A stretch of 64,000 nt of DNA from JAWKIJ01 sp041394325. Its GTDB lineage: Bacteria > Actinomycetota > Acidimicrobiia > Acidimicrobiales > Microtrichaceae. Below are positions 35,791-45,822 of this stretch, in pieces (position 1 is the first letter of the stretch; each line of letters starts with the position of its first letter). The notes below the pieces were generated by a model. That model was given only the letters and a program-made list of their open reading frames with translations. It was not told where the DNA came from and made no database searches. A program made the position numbers and the translations under genes. The stretch spans positions 2,728,001 through 2,792,000 of the forward strand of contig JAWKIJ010000001.1 in assembly GCA_041394325.1 (NCBI GenBank), given 5' to 3'.

Positions 35791-36678
35791 TCAATCGTTG
35801 CGGGCAACCGCGAGCCCACGGCGGCGCAGCATCGACCGCTCCACCGCTCCGAGCACCGCGTCGACGGCGATCCCCACACACAGGATCAGCAGCATCGTCG
35901 ACATCATCCAGACGGAGTCGGCGAGGTCTCGTGCGTGCTGGAGTTGTGCACCTACCGACTCCTGGCCGGCCACCACGACGATGAGCTCCCCCGCCATCAG
36001 GCTGCGCCATGCGAACGCCCATCCCTGCTTCAGCGCGGCCAGCATCTGGGGCATCGCGGCGGGAAGCAGAACATGGCGGACCCTCCTGAGCCCGCGTGCA
36101 CCCATGATCGTGCCCACACGGTCGAGTTGTGGGGGGACTTGGTCGACTCCGGCCACGATGCCGTTCGCTATCGACGGTGCCGCGCCCATCACGACCACGA
36201 AGAGGATCGCGGACTCCGACACCCCGAAGAGCAGGATCGACAGCGGGAACCACGCGATGGACGGCATGGTCTGCAGGCCGGTGATCATCGAGCCCACCGC
36301 CGCCCGCAGGACGCGGCTGCGGGCAACGGCCAAGCCGAGGGCCGCACCGGCGAGGGTCGCGATCGAGAACCCGACTGCCGCACGTGACATGGTGCGGCCC
36401 AGTGCGGCGATCGCCGATCCGTCTCCCAGGTGGGCAGCCAGGTTGCCCAGCACCGGCACCGGCCCCGGCAGGACGTAGTCGGGCTTCCATCCCGAAGACA
36501 CCACCGCCTGCCACAGGACCAGGGCCACACCCACTCCCGCCAACTTCGGCCAGGCCACCGACCAGCACCGGTGGGCACGACTCGGTCCGCGAGGACGGGC
36601 GACCTCCAGGCGGTCGAGTCCCTCCAGCGTCCGGTCGAGTTGGTCGACGCCGGCCCCGGGAGTGCTCGCGACGGTCAT
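35791..36678 (-). CDS. ABC transporter permease, SsuC/TauC type
   Basis: I chose the ATG at 36678 because it overlaps the stop of the binding-protein gene (ATGA), giving 295 residues. The frame open to 36849 is not homologous. About six membrane spans are present, with the cytoplasmic coupling loop GARGLRRVRHVLLPAAMPQ (EAA-type loop) and SIAWFPLSILLFGVSESA typical of nitrate/sulfonate/taurine permeases. The ATPase normally encoded with such pairs is absent within at least 2 kb on either side, so the complex presumably borrows one encoded elsewhere. The substrate is unknown. Confidence 0.88.
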   Translation of the reverse strand: MTVASTPGAGVDQLDRTLEGLDRLEVARPRGPSRAHRCWSVAWPKLAGVGVALVLWQAVVSSGWKPDYVLPGPVPVLGNLAAHLGDGSAIAALGRTMSRAAVGFSIATLAGAALGLAVARSRVLRAAVGSMITGLQTMPSIAWFPLSILLFGVSESAILFVVVMGAAPSIANGIVAGVDQVPPQLDRVGTIMGARGLRRVRHVLLPAAMPQMLAALKQGWAFAWRSLMAGELIVVVAGQESVGAQLQHARDLADSVWMMSTMLLILCVGIAVDAVLGAVERSMLRRRGLAVARND

Positions 36679-37799
36679 CGCGGCGCCCGCTCCGCGGAAG
36701 GACGGTGCGCTTCGAGCAGCCGGAGGATGCGAAGGTCCTCGATCCCACGCACGTCGTGGTCCGGCAACAGACCAACGGAGGACGCGTCGCTCGCGGCCTG
36801 GGCGATCGTCGGGGCCAACGGATCCGCCCCGAAGTGCAAGCGTGTCCAAGCCCGCGCGAGGACCGACCGCCCCAGCCGTTCTCCCGTCGCCGCCGCGAGT
36901 CCCTCACCCACCCGTTCGGCGACGTGCGACGGAGTCCCGGCCGTTCCGCCCCGCTCGGTCCCGATGAGCCGCAACGCGCCGAGATGGGCGCGGAGCACGG
37001 CCGCCACCGCGTCGGGGTGACGGCGGAGGAACTCGGTTCGGGCGACGACCACCGCACTCGTGAAGCGCCCTCCCCGCCACAGGCTCGCCTCGTCCACCAG
37101 GACCTTGGCCCCGCCCTCCTCAACGAGCCGGGCGACCCAGGGCTCGGCAACCCATGCGCCGTCGATCCTTCCCGAGCGGAACGCCGCGAAGGTGTCGGCG
37201 TTGGACTGCGGCACGATCCTCACCGAGTCGGCCCGATCGGAATCGGTGTGGAGGCGCTGGGATCGGAGCCAGACGCGCAGCGCGACGTCCTGGGTGTTGC
37301 CGAGCTGGGGTGTCGCGAGCACCGCACCGCGGAGGTCGGCAGGTCGTTCGATCCCCGAGCGAACGACGAGTGCCGCACCTCCCGACGTGGACCCGGCGAC
37401 GATCCGGAGGGCCCCACCACCGGAGCGTGATCGGACGTAGGCGGTGACGGCCGGATTCGCCCCGACGTAGGCGATGTCGACCGCATCGGCGAACAGCGCC
37501 TGCACGACTTCGGGACCGGCCGTGAACTCGTGGGGGATCAGGCGGGTGGCACCCAGTTCACGAGCGAACAGCCCGTCGCGGAGGCCGAGGATCGCCGGCG
37601 CATGGGCCAGGCTCGCGAAGTACCCCAACCGGACTTCGGTGGTGCCGGTCGGCCGGACGATGTCCGGCGGGCCGACCTCGGCCGCGACCCGGTCGCGAGG
37701 GCTGCATGCGGGCCCCACGAGGGCCGCCGACAACGAAGCGAGCACCATGGCTCGGCGAGCGACCAGCGTCCCCGCGTGTGTGCTCCTCGAACGCGACAT
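36675..37799 (-). CDS. ABC transporter substrate-binding lipoprotein, SsuA/NMT1 family
   Basis: Translation from the ATG at 37799 gives about 374 residues. The signal peptide has a twin-Arg-like VARRAMVLASLSAALVGPAC ending in a lipobox Cys. The mature domain follows the SsuA/TauA/NMT1 pattern: VRLGYFASLAHAPAILGLRDG, DIAYVGANPAVTAYV, LATPQLGNTQDVALRVWL and GRIDGAWVAEPWVARL. These proteins bind aliphatic sulfonates, taurine, nitrate or pyrimidine precursors. Upstream (about 37875-37915) lies an unusually AT-rich stretch for this genome, a probable promoter. It overlaps the permease gene by 4 nt. Confidence 0.88.
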   Translation of the reverse strand: MSRSRSTHAGTLVARRAMVLASLSAALVGPACSPRDRVAAEVGPPDIVRPTGTTEVRLGYFASLAHAPAILGLRDGLFARELGATRLIPHEFTAGPEVVQALFADAVDIAYVGANPAVTAYVRSRSGGGALRIVAGSTSGGAALVVRSGIERPADLRGAVLATPQLGNTQDVALRVWLRSQRLHTDSDRADSVRIVPQSNADTFAAFRSGRIDGAWVAEPWVARLVEEGGAKVLVDEASLWRGGRFTSAVVVARTEFLRRHPDAVAAVLRAHLGALRLIGTERGGTAGTPSHVAERVGEGLAAATGERLGRSVLARAWTRLHFGADPLAPTIAQAASDASSVGLLPDHDVRGIEDLRILRLLEAHRPSAERAPR

Positions 37800-37938
37800 C
37801 GTCGTACGACAACCCTTCCCGAGCGGTGGTCCCGCCATCGCGGCCCGACCGCCGAGTCGGCGGAAACCACACCCACTAAACCTGACTATTCATATCAGAT
37901 TTACGGTGAATGTTGGAATCCCGGCGACCGGGCCCTCT

Positions 37939-38856
37939 TCACCCGGATGCCACGACCAGGAGCACCAGGCCGAGGGTGATCACCAACGAGGAGCGGACGC
38001 GGGCCGCCCCCATCCTCTCGTGCAGCACGATCCAGCCGATACCCGCACCCATCACCACGGAGGCCTCCCTCAACATCGCCACCTGGCCGACGGGTGCGTG
38101 ACGAACCGCGATGAGGACCAGGGCGTACGCGGCGTCCAGGAAGAGTCCCGCCAGCACCGCCCGATGCCACGACGTCCGGAGATGGGCCGCCAACCTCGGC
38201 CCACGGCCCCGCAGGAGACCCGACCCGACCACGGCCGCACCGAGGGCCACCATCACCGTGATGCCGTAGGGCGCGCCTGTATCGGAGAGCCGGGAACCCC
38301 GACTGTCTGCGAGGGTGTACGCGGCGATTGCGGCGGCGGTCACGGCCGCCCAGCCGAGGGCCGCCCGATCGGGGTGGACCATCACCACCATCCGCCCTGC
38401 CGGCCGGCCGGCGCCCGGTAGACCCTTCCACACCTGCCCGCCGCTCCCCGGTGTCCACACCAACGACGCCAACCCGAGGGTGACCACGCACAAGGCCAAC
38501 CAGGACCCGGCGCCGATCCGGTCGCCGAGAAGTACCACCCCCCCTATGGCAGCGAGCAGCGCCCCACCACCTCGCGCCAGGGGGTAGGTGAGCGAGAAGT
38601 CGCCGTGTTGATAGGCCTTCACCAGGCCGGTCACGTAGACGATGTGGATGAGCGATGACGCGACCATCGACGGTGCGGCCGCCGCCGGTGGCCAGCCCAT
38701 CAGCAGCGGAAACGGCAGCGCGAACAACGCTCCGAAGAGGAACTGCGCCAACGACGCCGCCTCGCGATCCTCCGAGGTCTTCAGCAGCACGTTCCAGGTG
38801 GCGTGCAGCGCGGCCGAGGTCAACGCCAACAGTGTCGCCAGCGCCGGTCCGCTCAC
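37939..38856 (-). CDS. EamA/DMT-family transporter
   Basis: Starting at the GTG at 38856, the protein has 305 residues and about ten hydrophobic segments arranged as two EamA halves. The first begins TLLALTSAALHATWNVLLK, a hallmark of the family's first helix. The second includes AGLFLDAAYALVLIAVRHAP and ends VRSSLVITLGLVLLVVAS. A cytoplasmic loop of Gly/Arg/Pro lies between them. DMT exporters move small metabolites across the membrane, and the substrate is unknown. The frame open to 39126 is basic and not membrane-like. The 268 bp up to the divergent PNPOx-like gene holds no other gene. Confidence 0.85.
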   Translation of the reverse strand: MSGPALATLLALTSAALHATWNVLLKTSEDREAASLAQFLFGALFALPFPLLMGWPPAAAAPSMVASSLIHIVYVTGLVKAYQHGDFSLTYPLARGGGALLAAIGGVVLLGDRIGAGSWLALCVVTLGLASLVWTPGSGGQVWKGLPGAGRPAGRMVVMVHPDRAALGWAAVTAAAIAAYTLADSRGSRLSDTGAPYGITVMVALGAAVVGSGLLRGRGPRLAAHLRTSWHRAVLAGLFLDAAYALVLIAVRHAPVGQVAMLREASVVMGAGIGWIVLHERMGAARVRSSLVITLGLVLLVVASG

Positions 38857-39124
38857 CGGTGACCGCCATCGGAGCCGGGCCCTCGATCGGCCGACGGGAC
38901 GGCGCCCGGGCGCGCTCGCCCACCCCACGGCCGCGGAGGCACGAGCGGGCGGGGACACATGGAGCCACAGGGTACGACCGAGCCGAACGGCACAACCGCG
39001 CCGAGGGGTGCGCCCGAGCCGACCGACCCGGCACCGGACGGCCGCGGGCGCGTCGACCGTGGGGTCCGGCCGCCGTAGCCTCCGAACGAAGCGACACATC
39101 GCATGGCCCCGACGGAGGACGATC

Positions 39125-39559
39125 ATGGAGGACTACCTGTCGACGAAGAACCTCGACTGGGGCGGCCTGGAGGTGCTCAGCCCCGACGAGTGCACGGCCC
39201 GTCTCCGGGCGACGCCGGTCGCCCGCCTCGCGTTCCTCGAAGCCGGCGAACCGGTCATCCTGCCCATCAACTTCGCGTGGCACCACGGCGGCGCGGTGTT
39301 CCGCACGACCCTCGGCTCGAAGCTCAACGCCGCGATCCGGGAGCGACCGGTGTGCCTCGAGGTCGACGAATGGGACCGCGACTCGGGGCGCGGTTGGAGC
39401 GTCGTGGTCAAGGGAGTCGCCGACGAGGTGCTCGACGACGACCTGATCGCCGAGTTCGAACGACTCCACGTCACACCGTGGACCAAACCCGAGATCCGCA
39501 CCCACTGGGTGCGGATCTCGGCCAACGACATCACGGGTCGGGAGATCCATTCCGGCTGA
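39125..39559 (+). CDS. Pyridoxamine 5'-phosphate oxidase-like flavin-binding protein
   Basis: The 144-residue protein from the ATG at 39125 has the small split-barrel pattern: LSPDECTARLRATPVARLAF, EPVILPINFAWHHGGAVFRT, SKLNAAIRERPVCLEVDEWD, and GWSVVVKGVADEVLDDD. It resembles actinobacterial FMN- or F420-binding proteins of the PNPOx-like superfamily rather than PdxH. Role unknown, possibly a redox or stress function. It precedes an Rrf2-like regulator and a GlsB-type stress protein on the same strand with gaps of about 19 and 98 bp. Confidence 0.82.
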   Translation: MEDYLSTKNLDWGGLEVLSPDECTARLRATPVARLAFLEAGEPVILPINFAWHHGGAVFRTTLGSKLNAAIRERPVCLEVDEWDRDSGRGWSVVVKGVADEVLDDDLIAEFERLHVTPWTKPEIRTHWVRISANDITGREIHSG

Positions 39560-39578
39560 CACGTGACAGGATGGAGCG

Positions 39579-40036
39579 GTGCACGTCACGGCGAAGGTGG
39601 ACTACGCGGTCCGGGCGATGGTCGAACTCGCCCACCGCGACGAGAGCACCCGCACCGACGAACTGGCCGAGGCCCAGGACATTCCTCCCGGCTTCCTTCG
39701 CGGGATCATGGCCGACCTGCGTCGCGGTGGGCTGGTGTCGAGCCACTCCGGCCCGACGGGGGCTACCGCCTCAGCCGTCCGGCGAACGAGATCACCGTCG
39801 CGCAGATCATCCGGGTCGCCGAAGGCCCCATGGCCCAGGTCCGCGGGTATCCGCCCGACGAGGTCGAGTATCGGGGACCCGCGGCACCGCTCCAGGACGT
39901 GTGGGTGGCGGTACGTACCAGCCTCCGCAACGTCTTGGACCACACCACTGTCGCCGACATCGCCACCGGCCGGTTGCCGCCGGTGGTCCGCAAGCTCACC
40001 GCGAACGACGAGGACTGGGTCGTCGTCCCCCGCTGA
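39579..40036 (+). CDS. Rrf2-family regulator without cluster cysteines (frame broken once)
   Basis: From the GTG at 39579 the protein reads HVTAKVDYAVRAMVELAHRD, then TDELAEAQDIPPGFLRGIM, the winged helix of Rrf2 proteins. The frame breaks in the G-run at 39758-39762. One added G yields SGPTGGYRLSRPANEITVAQ, the typical wing GGYxLxR, and continues to 40036 in the frame ending DEDWVVVPR. No Cys is present, so it cannot carry the Fe-S cluster of IscR or NsrR and would belong to the cysteine-free Rrf2 regulators. Possible targets are its own gene and the downstream GlsB-like gene. Confidence 0.82.
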
Positions 40037-40134
40037 ACCGGTCCTCGACCCGACCGGAACCCGACGCTCCCCGTGCGAAAGCGGCCTACAGTCGCCCAGG
40101 CACCCGCTCCCTCGAGCCGGAAAGAGGACCCAGA

Positions 40135-40404
40135 GTGTTCTGGAACATCATCGGCATCCTGTTCATCGGCCTGATCGCCGGATACGTCGCCCGTGCGCTG
40201 GTGCCGGGCCGCGACCCGATGGGTTTCGGTGGCACGATCGTGCTCGGGGTGGTGGGGTCCTTCGTTGGAGGCCTGCTCGGATGGATCATCCGTCACAGCG
40301 ACGTCGACTTCTCACCGGCCGGCATCATCGGCTCGGTGTTCGGGGCCGTGATCGCCCTGCTGGTCTACCGCGCGGTCAACGCACGCACCGGCACCAAGGC
40401 CTGA
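40135..40404 (+). CDS. GlsB/YeaQ/YmgE-family stress-response membrane protein
   Basis: The 89-residue hydrophobic protein starts at a GTG at 40135 behind GAGGA. Three helices with Gly-rich packing are visible: IIGILFIGLIAGYVARALVP, FGGTIVLGVVGSFVGGLLGW and GIIGSVFGAVIALLVYRAV. This is the standard transglycosylase-associated/GlsB arrangement of small membrane proteins induced by stress. The molecular role of the family is poorly defined. It ends 28 bp before the convergent RCC1 gene. Confidence 0.9.
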   Translation: MFWNIIGILFIGLIAGYVARALVPGRDPMGFGGTIVLGVVGSFVGGLLGWIIRHSDVDFSPAGIIGSVFGAVIALLVYRAVNARTGTKA

Positions 40405-40434
40405 GCCCACCGGCGCGGTACACACCCGTGGCTC
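40403..40434. terminator. Possible bidirectional terminator hairpin
   Basis: GAGCCCAC pairs with GTGGCTC (one bulged base) around an 17-nt GC-rich loop, between the convergent ends of the GlsB-like and RCC1 genes. It is short and has no U-tract, so support is modest. Confidence 0.35.
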
Positions 40435-43025
40435 ACTTCGCCCAGGTCAACCCGCCCAGGACGGTCGCCGGGTTGAGCGTGGACTCGACATAGCCAAGCT
40501 CACCCCACTCGTTACGCCCCGAGCAGCGCAGCGTCGACGTCGTCGACACAACGCACGTGTGGAAGTCGCCGAGCTTGGTGGGAATCGCGTTGGAGGATCC
40601 GGCCACTGATACGGGCGTCGAGTTGATCGCGCCCAGCGTGCCGGTCCCGAACTGGCCGGCGGAGTTGTTGCCCCAGCAGTACACCGCGCCACCGGTCCTT
40701 CGCCCACACCCGTGGCGCGCCCCCATCGCGACCGACTCCCACACCGCACCACCGTTGACCTGTACCGGCACATTGCGCGTGGTCGTGGTCGTGTCGCCGA
40801 GTTGTCCGTAGTCGTTCCATCCCCAGCACCACGCCGTCTGGTCGGATCGCCGCCCACATGTCGATCCTTCACCCGCCGCGGGAGTGGTCCAATTCGTGGC
40901 GGTCCCGACCTTCACGGGACTGGTGCGATTGCTCCAACTCCCGTCGCCGATCTGGCCCGACCATCCGGCCCCCCAGCACCACATCGTCCCGTCGGTCCGG
41001 GTGGCACACGCGTGGGCGAACCCTGCGGCGACCTTGGACCAGTTGGTGCCGGTGCCAACCTGCACCGGCGTGCCGCGGCTCGTGGTCGTCCCGTCGCCGA
41101 GTTGTCCGGCGAAGTTGCTCCCCCAGCACCAGAGTGTGCCGTCAGTACGGACCGCGCAGGTGGACTGCTGCCCCGCCGCCACCTGGTCCCAGTTGGTCGC
41201 CGTCCCCACCTTCGTGGGCGAGTCCCGTTCGACCCACCCACCGTCACCGATCTGGCCTGACCAACCGCCGCCCCAGCACCACATGGTCCGGTCGGTCCGG
41301 ATCCCACAGGTGTGGAAGGTTGCGGGCGACGCGCAGCCATGTGGTGCCTGGGGCGACGTTGGCAGGAGCCACGGTCCCGTCTTGGGCGTGGCCGAGGCCG
41401 AGTTGTCCGTTGTCGTTCCACCCCCAGCACCACAACGACTGGGCGGTCTTGATCGCGCACGAGTGCCGGCCACCCAGCGCGGCGGACGACCAGTCGGTAT
41501 CGCTTCCCACGGTCGCGGTCGAGCGCCAGGTGAGGTTTCCCTGACCGGTCGCACCCACACCCGCCGCCCCCCAGCACCACATCGTCTGATCGGTGCGTAC
41601 CGCGCAGCCGTGGCGTGCCGTCAGCGACAGTACGGCCCAGTCGGTCGCGGTACCGATCCGGGTGGGGGTGGTGGTGGTACCCGATGCCAAGCCACGCGCG
41701 GTACGACCGTCGGCGTTCGTGCCGAAGCACCACAGGGATCGGTCGATCCGGGTCGCACAGGTCACGTCACGCCCCGTCACGACCTGCGCCCAGCCGCTTC
41801 CGGGGACTTGCTTCGGTGTCAACGCGGTCCCTGTTGCCGCTCCACCCTCGCCGAAGTCGTCGCTCCCCCAGCACCACATTTCCCCCGCCGCCGTGATCGC
41901 GCAGGTGTGAGAGTAGCCCGCGCTGACCGACGCCCAGGAGGTCCCCAGACCGATCTGTACCGGCGCGTTGCGTTGCGTTGACGTCCCGTCGCCGACCTCG
42001 CCATACCAGTTTGCGCCCCAGCACCACATCGTCGAGTCGGTGGCGATCGCGCACACCTGGTACTGACCGCCGCTCACCTGGCGCCAGCTCTTCGAGGTTC
42101 CGACCGCCACGGGTGTCAGTTGCAGGGACGCGGTCCCGTCGCCCACAGTGCCCAGGTCGCCGCGACCCCAGCACCACAGGGTGCCTCCCGACCGAATCCC
42201 GCACGTTCCCTCGACGGCCGCGTCGACCATCTCCCAGTCGCTGCCGGTGCCAACCCGGGTGGGGTTTGCACGCGGGTTCGTATCGCCGACGCCGAGTTGG
42301 CCGGTCCAGTTGCCTCCGAGACACCAGAGTGAACCGTCGGTCCTGATCGCGCAGACATGTTGGTCACCGGCGCTCACCTGACGCCACGTGGCCGCCCCGT
42401 TCTCGAGGTTCGGCTGGCTTCTGGTCCATTGACTGTTCTCGCCGGACTTGTAGTCGATGCCCTCACCCCAGCACCAGAGTGCCAACGCGGTGGTGATCCC
42501 ACACGTCGCGTAGTCGCCGGTCGCCACCGACACCATGCCGGTCCGCACGCAGGTCGTCGTCGACGTCTCCGCGGAAGGTGCCACCCAGTTGTTGGCCGTA
42601 CGCGTCCGGAGGCGATACGAGTTCACCGCGTCGGAGACCGGCGCCGAGTAGCCCCCCGCGCCCACCGTCCCCGCTGGAGTCGTGGTCACCGTCGAACCCG
42701 ACGGTTCGCCGAGCACCTCGAAGCGGTCCGCCACCGCCGTCCCGCCCGACAGGGCCGACCACGACAACGAGCAGTTCCCGGTCGACCCCGTCGCGCTGAA
42801 CGACGCGACCCCCTGGTTCGGCGCGTTCGGGCCGGTCAACGCACCCGCTGCCACTCCTCCCGCCGTATCGGTCGAGTCGCTGAACGCGGCGGTCGAGACC
42901 GAGGTGAGCGAGGCAAGCGAGACGGCCACGAGCATCCAGCCGAGCAGCCCGCGGCCCACGGCCCGTGCGAAGGCGGGACGACCCGGCGCGGTCGTATCCC
43001 GCGCGCGCAGGGCGGGACCGATCAT
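40433..43025 (-). CDS. Secreted RCC1-repeat double beta-propeller protein A (frame broken once)
   Basis: The N-terminus (ATG at 43025) has a basic start, hydrophobic LLGWMLVAVSLASLTSVSTA and then AAFSDSTDTAGG, the motif seen at SipW-type cleavage sites. A fibronectin-III-like domain follows (LSWSALSGGTAVADRFEV, SYRLRTRTANNWV). The rest is RCC1 repeats of the form HxCAIxxDxxLWCWGxNxxGQLGDG. I count 14 copies of the W-C-W-G element, two Cys per repeat, consistent with two seven-bladed propellers. The frame breaks at 41324-41326; dropping one G gives TTWLRVAATFHTCGIRTD and joins both halves. The ATG overlaps the stop of paralogue B (ATGA). Probable role: extracellular binding or structural protein. 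Confidence 0.82.
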
Positions 43026-45594
43026 CGGACCCACGACGGTCCGCCGCTGACGACGGTGGGGACGAGCGTGGACTCCACATAGCCGAGTTGCCCCCACGAG
43101 TTGTTCCCGGCGCACCGGAGGTTGCCCGACGTGGTGATCAGGCAGGTGTGGTTTCCGCCGAGCTGCACGCCGAGCGCGGCAACGCCGGTCGCGACGGCGG
43201 TCGAGGTCGTGTTGACCGATGCCTGGGAGCCGTTGCCGAACTGGCCGGCGGGGTTCCGCCCCCAACAGCGCACCTCACCGGAGCTTCGCAGACCGCAGGC
43301 GTGGCTTCCTCCCACACTGACCGACGAGAAGATCGGCCCGTCCGACACCATCTGGGGAGTGCTCGCGTCGACGGTGCCGCCGTTTCCGAGTTGGCCCGCC
43401 CAGTTCGAACCCCAGCACCACACCCTCGTCCCGCCCCGATGCCCACACGTGAAACCGTCCCCGGCCGACACAACGGTCCAGTTGCTGTTGCTTCCCACCT
43501 GCACCGGGCTGTTGCGTTGGGTGACGGTGCCGTCGCCGACCTCTCCGAACCAGTTCGCACCCCAGCACCACATCGTCCCGGCGGTACGGATCGCGCACGA
43601 GTGCGCCTGACCCGCGGCCGGCTTGGACCACACCGCCCCGCCGACCTGGGTGGGCGTGTTGCGCGTGGTGGTCGTGCCGTCACCGAGTTGGCCGCCGTAG
43701 TTCGCGCCCCAGCACCACAACGTCGAGTCGGTGCGGGTCGCACAGCTGTGCTCCTGGCCGGCGGCGACGAGGTCCCAGTTCGTCGCCGACCCGACCTGGG
43801 TGGGAGTGTTGCGCTGGCTCCAGGCGCCGTCGCCGATCTGGCCGGCCCACGCACCACCCCAACACCACAGGGTGCGATCCGTCTTGATCCCACAGGTGTG
43901 AAAGCCTCCGGGCGCGACCGAACGCCAGGTCGACCCCGGGTCGACGTTGACGAGCGTCCCGTCGCCGTCGGCGCTGTCGCCCTTGCCCAGTTGACCGCTG
44001 TCGTTCCATCCCCAGCACCAAAGGCTCTGGTCGGTCTTGATCGCACAGGAGTGGTCGGCGCCCAACGACACGGAGGCCCAGTCGGTCGCCGAACCGACCG
44101 TGGCGAGGGTGCGCCAGGCGGTATTGCCCTGGCCGGTCGCGCCGACCCCGGCGTTGCCCCAGCACCACATGGTCTGGTCGGTCTTGATCGCGCACCCGTG
44201 ACGGGGCCCCATCCCCAACACCGACCAGTCGGTCGCCGTTCCGACCTGAGTGGGCGAATTGGTGACACCCGATCCGGTCCCCCGTCCGGTGCGACCGTCC
44301 GCGTTCATGCCGAAGCACCACAGCGTCCGGTCGACCTTGGTGGCGCAGGTCGCGAAGCGGCCGGCACCCACCTGGGCCCAGCCGCTCCCCGACACCTGCT
44401 GTGGAGTGCTCGACCATCCGTTGCCGCCCGACTGCTCGAACTGGTCGCCCCCCCAGCACCACAACCTCCCGGCGAAGGTGACCGCACACGTATGGTCGTA
44501 ACCGACGCTGACCCGCGCCCAGTCCGACGCCGCGCCCACCTGCACGGGGGAGGTCCGCTGCGTGGTCGTGCCGTCGCCGACCTCGCCGTTCCAGTTGGCC
44601 CCCCAGCACCACAACGTGGAGTCGGTGGCGATCGCGCAGGCGGCGTGGTCGCCCATCGCCACGGCCCGCCAGCTCTTGGACGTGCCGACCGCCACCGGCG
44701 TGTTCCGAACCGTGGTCGTGCCGTCGCCGACGGTGCCGAACTCGTTGCGCCCCCAACACCACAGGTACCCACCGGTACGGATGCCGCAGTTCGTGGCGCC
44801 GCCGGCGGCGACCACGTGCCAGTCGCTCGTGGCGCCGACCCGGGTCGGGTCGGCACGCTGGTCGTAGTCGCCCACCCCAGCTGGCCGCTCCAGTTCTCCC
44901 CGAAGCACCACAGCGTCCCACCCGTCCTGACCGCGCACACGTGATGCTCTCCGACGGTCACCTGACGCCATGTCGACGCCGTCTCCTCGGCACGGGGCGA
45001 CGTCTGGGTCAGTTCGTCGGTCGCGCCCGAGGAATACGAAAGACCCATTCCCCAGCACCAGAGCTCCTGTGCGGTCGAGATCCCACACGTCACGTAGCTC
45101 CCCGAGGCCACCGACAGCAGACCTGTCCGAACGCACGTCGTCGTCGAGGTCTCCGTGGCAGGTGAAACCCAGTTGTTCGCCGTCCTGGTCCCCAGGCGAT
45201 AGGAGTTGACCACGTCGGACACCGACGCCGAGTAGCCGCCCGCCCCCACCGAGCCCGGCGGCGTCGTCATCACCGTCGAACCCGACGGCTCGCTCGTCAC
45301 CTCGAAGCGGTCCGCCACCGCAGTCCCACCCGACAACGCCGACCACGACAGCGAACACGGTCCCATCGACGCCGTGGCACCGAACGACGCCACCCCTGGT
45401 TCGGGGCATTGAGCCCCGCCAACGCCCGCCGCAACACCTCCCGCCGCACCGGTCGAGTCGCTGAACGCGGCGGACGAGACCGAGGTGACCAGGAGGAGCA
45501 CCGCCAACACGAGAGCGCAACATCCTCCCAGCAGGCCACGATCGCCTCGCGGGAGGCGCCTCGACACGGCGACGCCGACATGTCGGGGGAACAT
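43022..45594 (-). CDS. Secreted RCC1-repeat double beta-propeller protein B (frame broken)
   Basis: This paralogue of protein A lies directly upstream on the same strand. The start is uncertain; the ATG at 45594 is a reasonable choice. The signal region CALVLAVLLLVTSVSS is followed by AAFSDSTGAAGG, a fibronectin-III-like domain (LSWSALSGGTAVADRFEV) and 14 RCC1 repeats in the same order as protein A, including matching odd blades (FGMNADGRTGRG, GNAGVGATGQGN, GWNDSGQLG). The frame breaks in a C-run at 44875-44878 (one added base restores QLGVGDYDQRADPTRVG). A compensated pair lies at about 45393-45430, altering what should read LAGLNAPNQGVASF. It is divergent from the second TasA-like gene. Confidence 0.82.
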
Positions 45595-45822
45595 GCTGCG
45601 GACTGCTCGCTGGCCTCGGCCGGCCGTGGCGCGACGACGCATGGGGATCCATCGGCCGGTGAAGCGGAGCTGTGAGCCGTCCGACCCATGAAACGGCGAT
45701 GCCGGCTCGTCCCGACGGACGGCTCCACTGGTTCGTTGTGCTCATGAACGCGCGACACCTGCCGACGGGAACCGGAGTATCGAGCGGTCCGTCCGCGGTC
45801 CGAGCCGTCCCGGGGTTGACAT

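Noticed and set aside
45813..45822. TTGACA before the second TasA-like start as a -35 box
   Set aside because: It ends about two bases before the ATG, so no -10 element or leader could follow for this gene.
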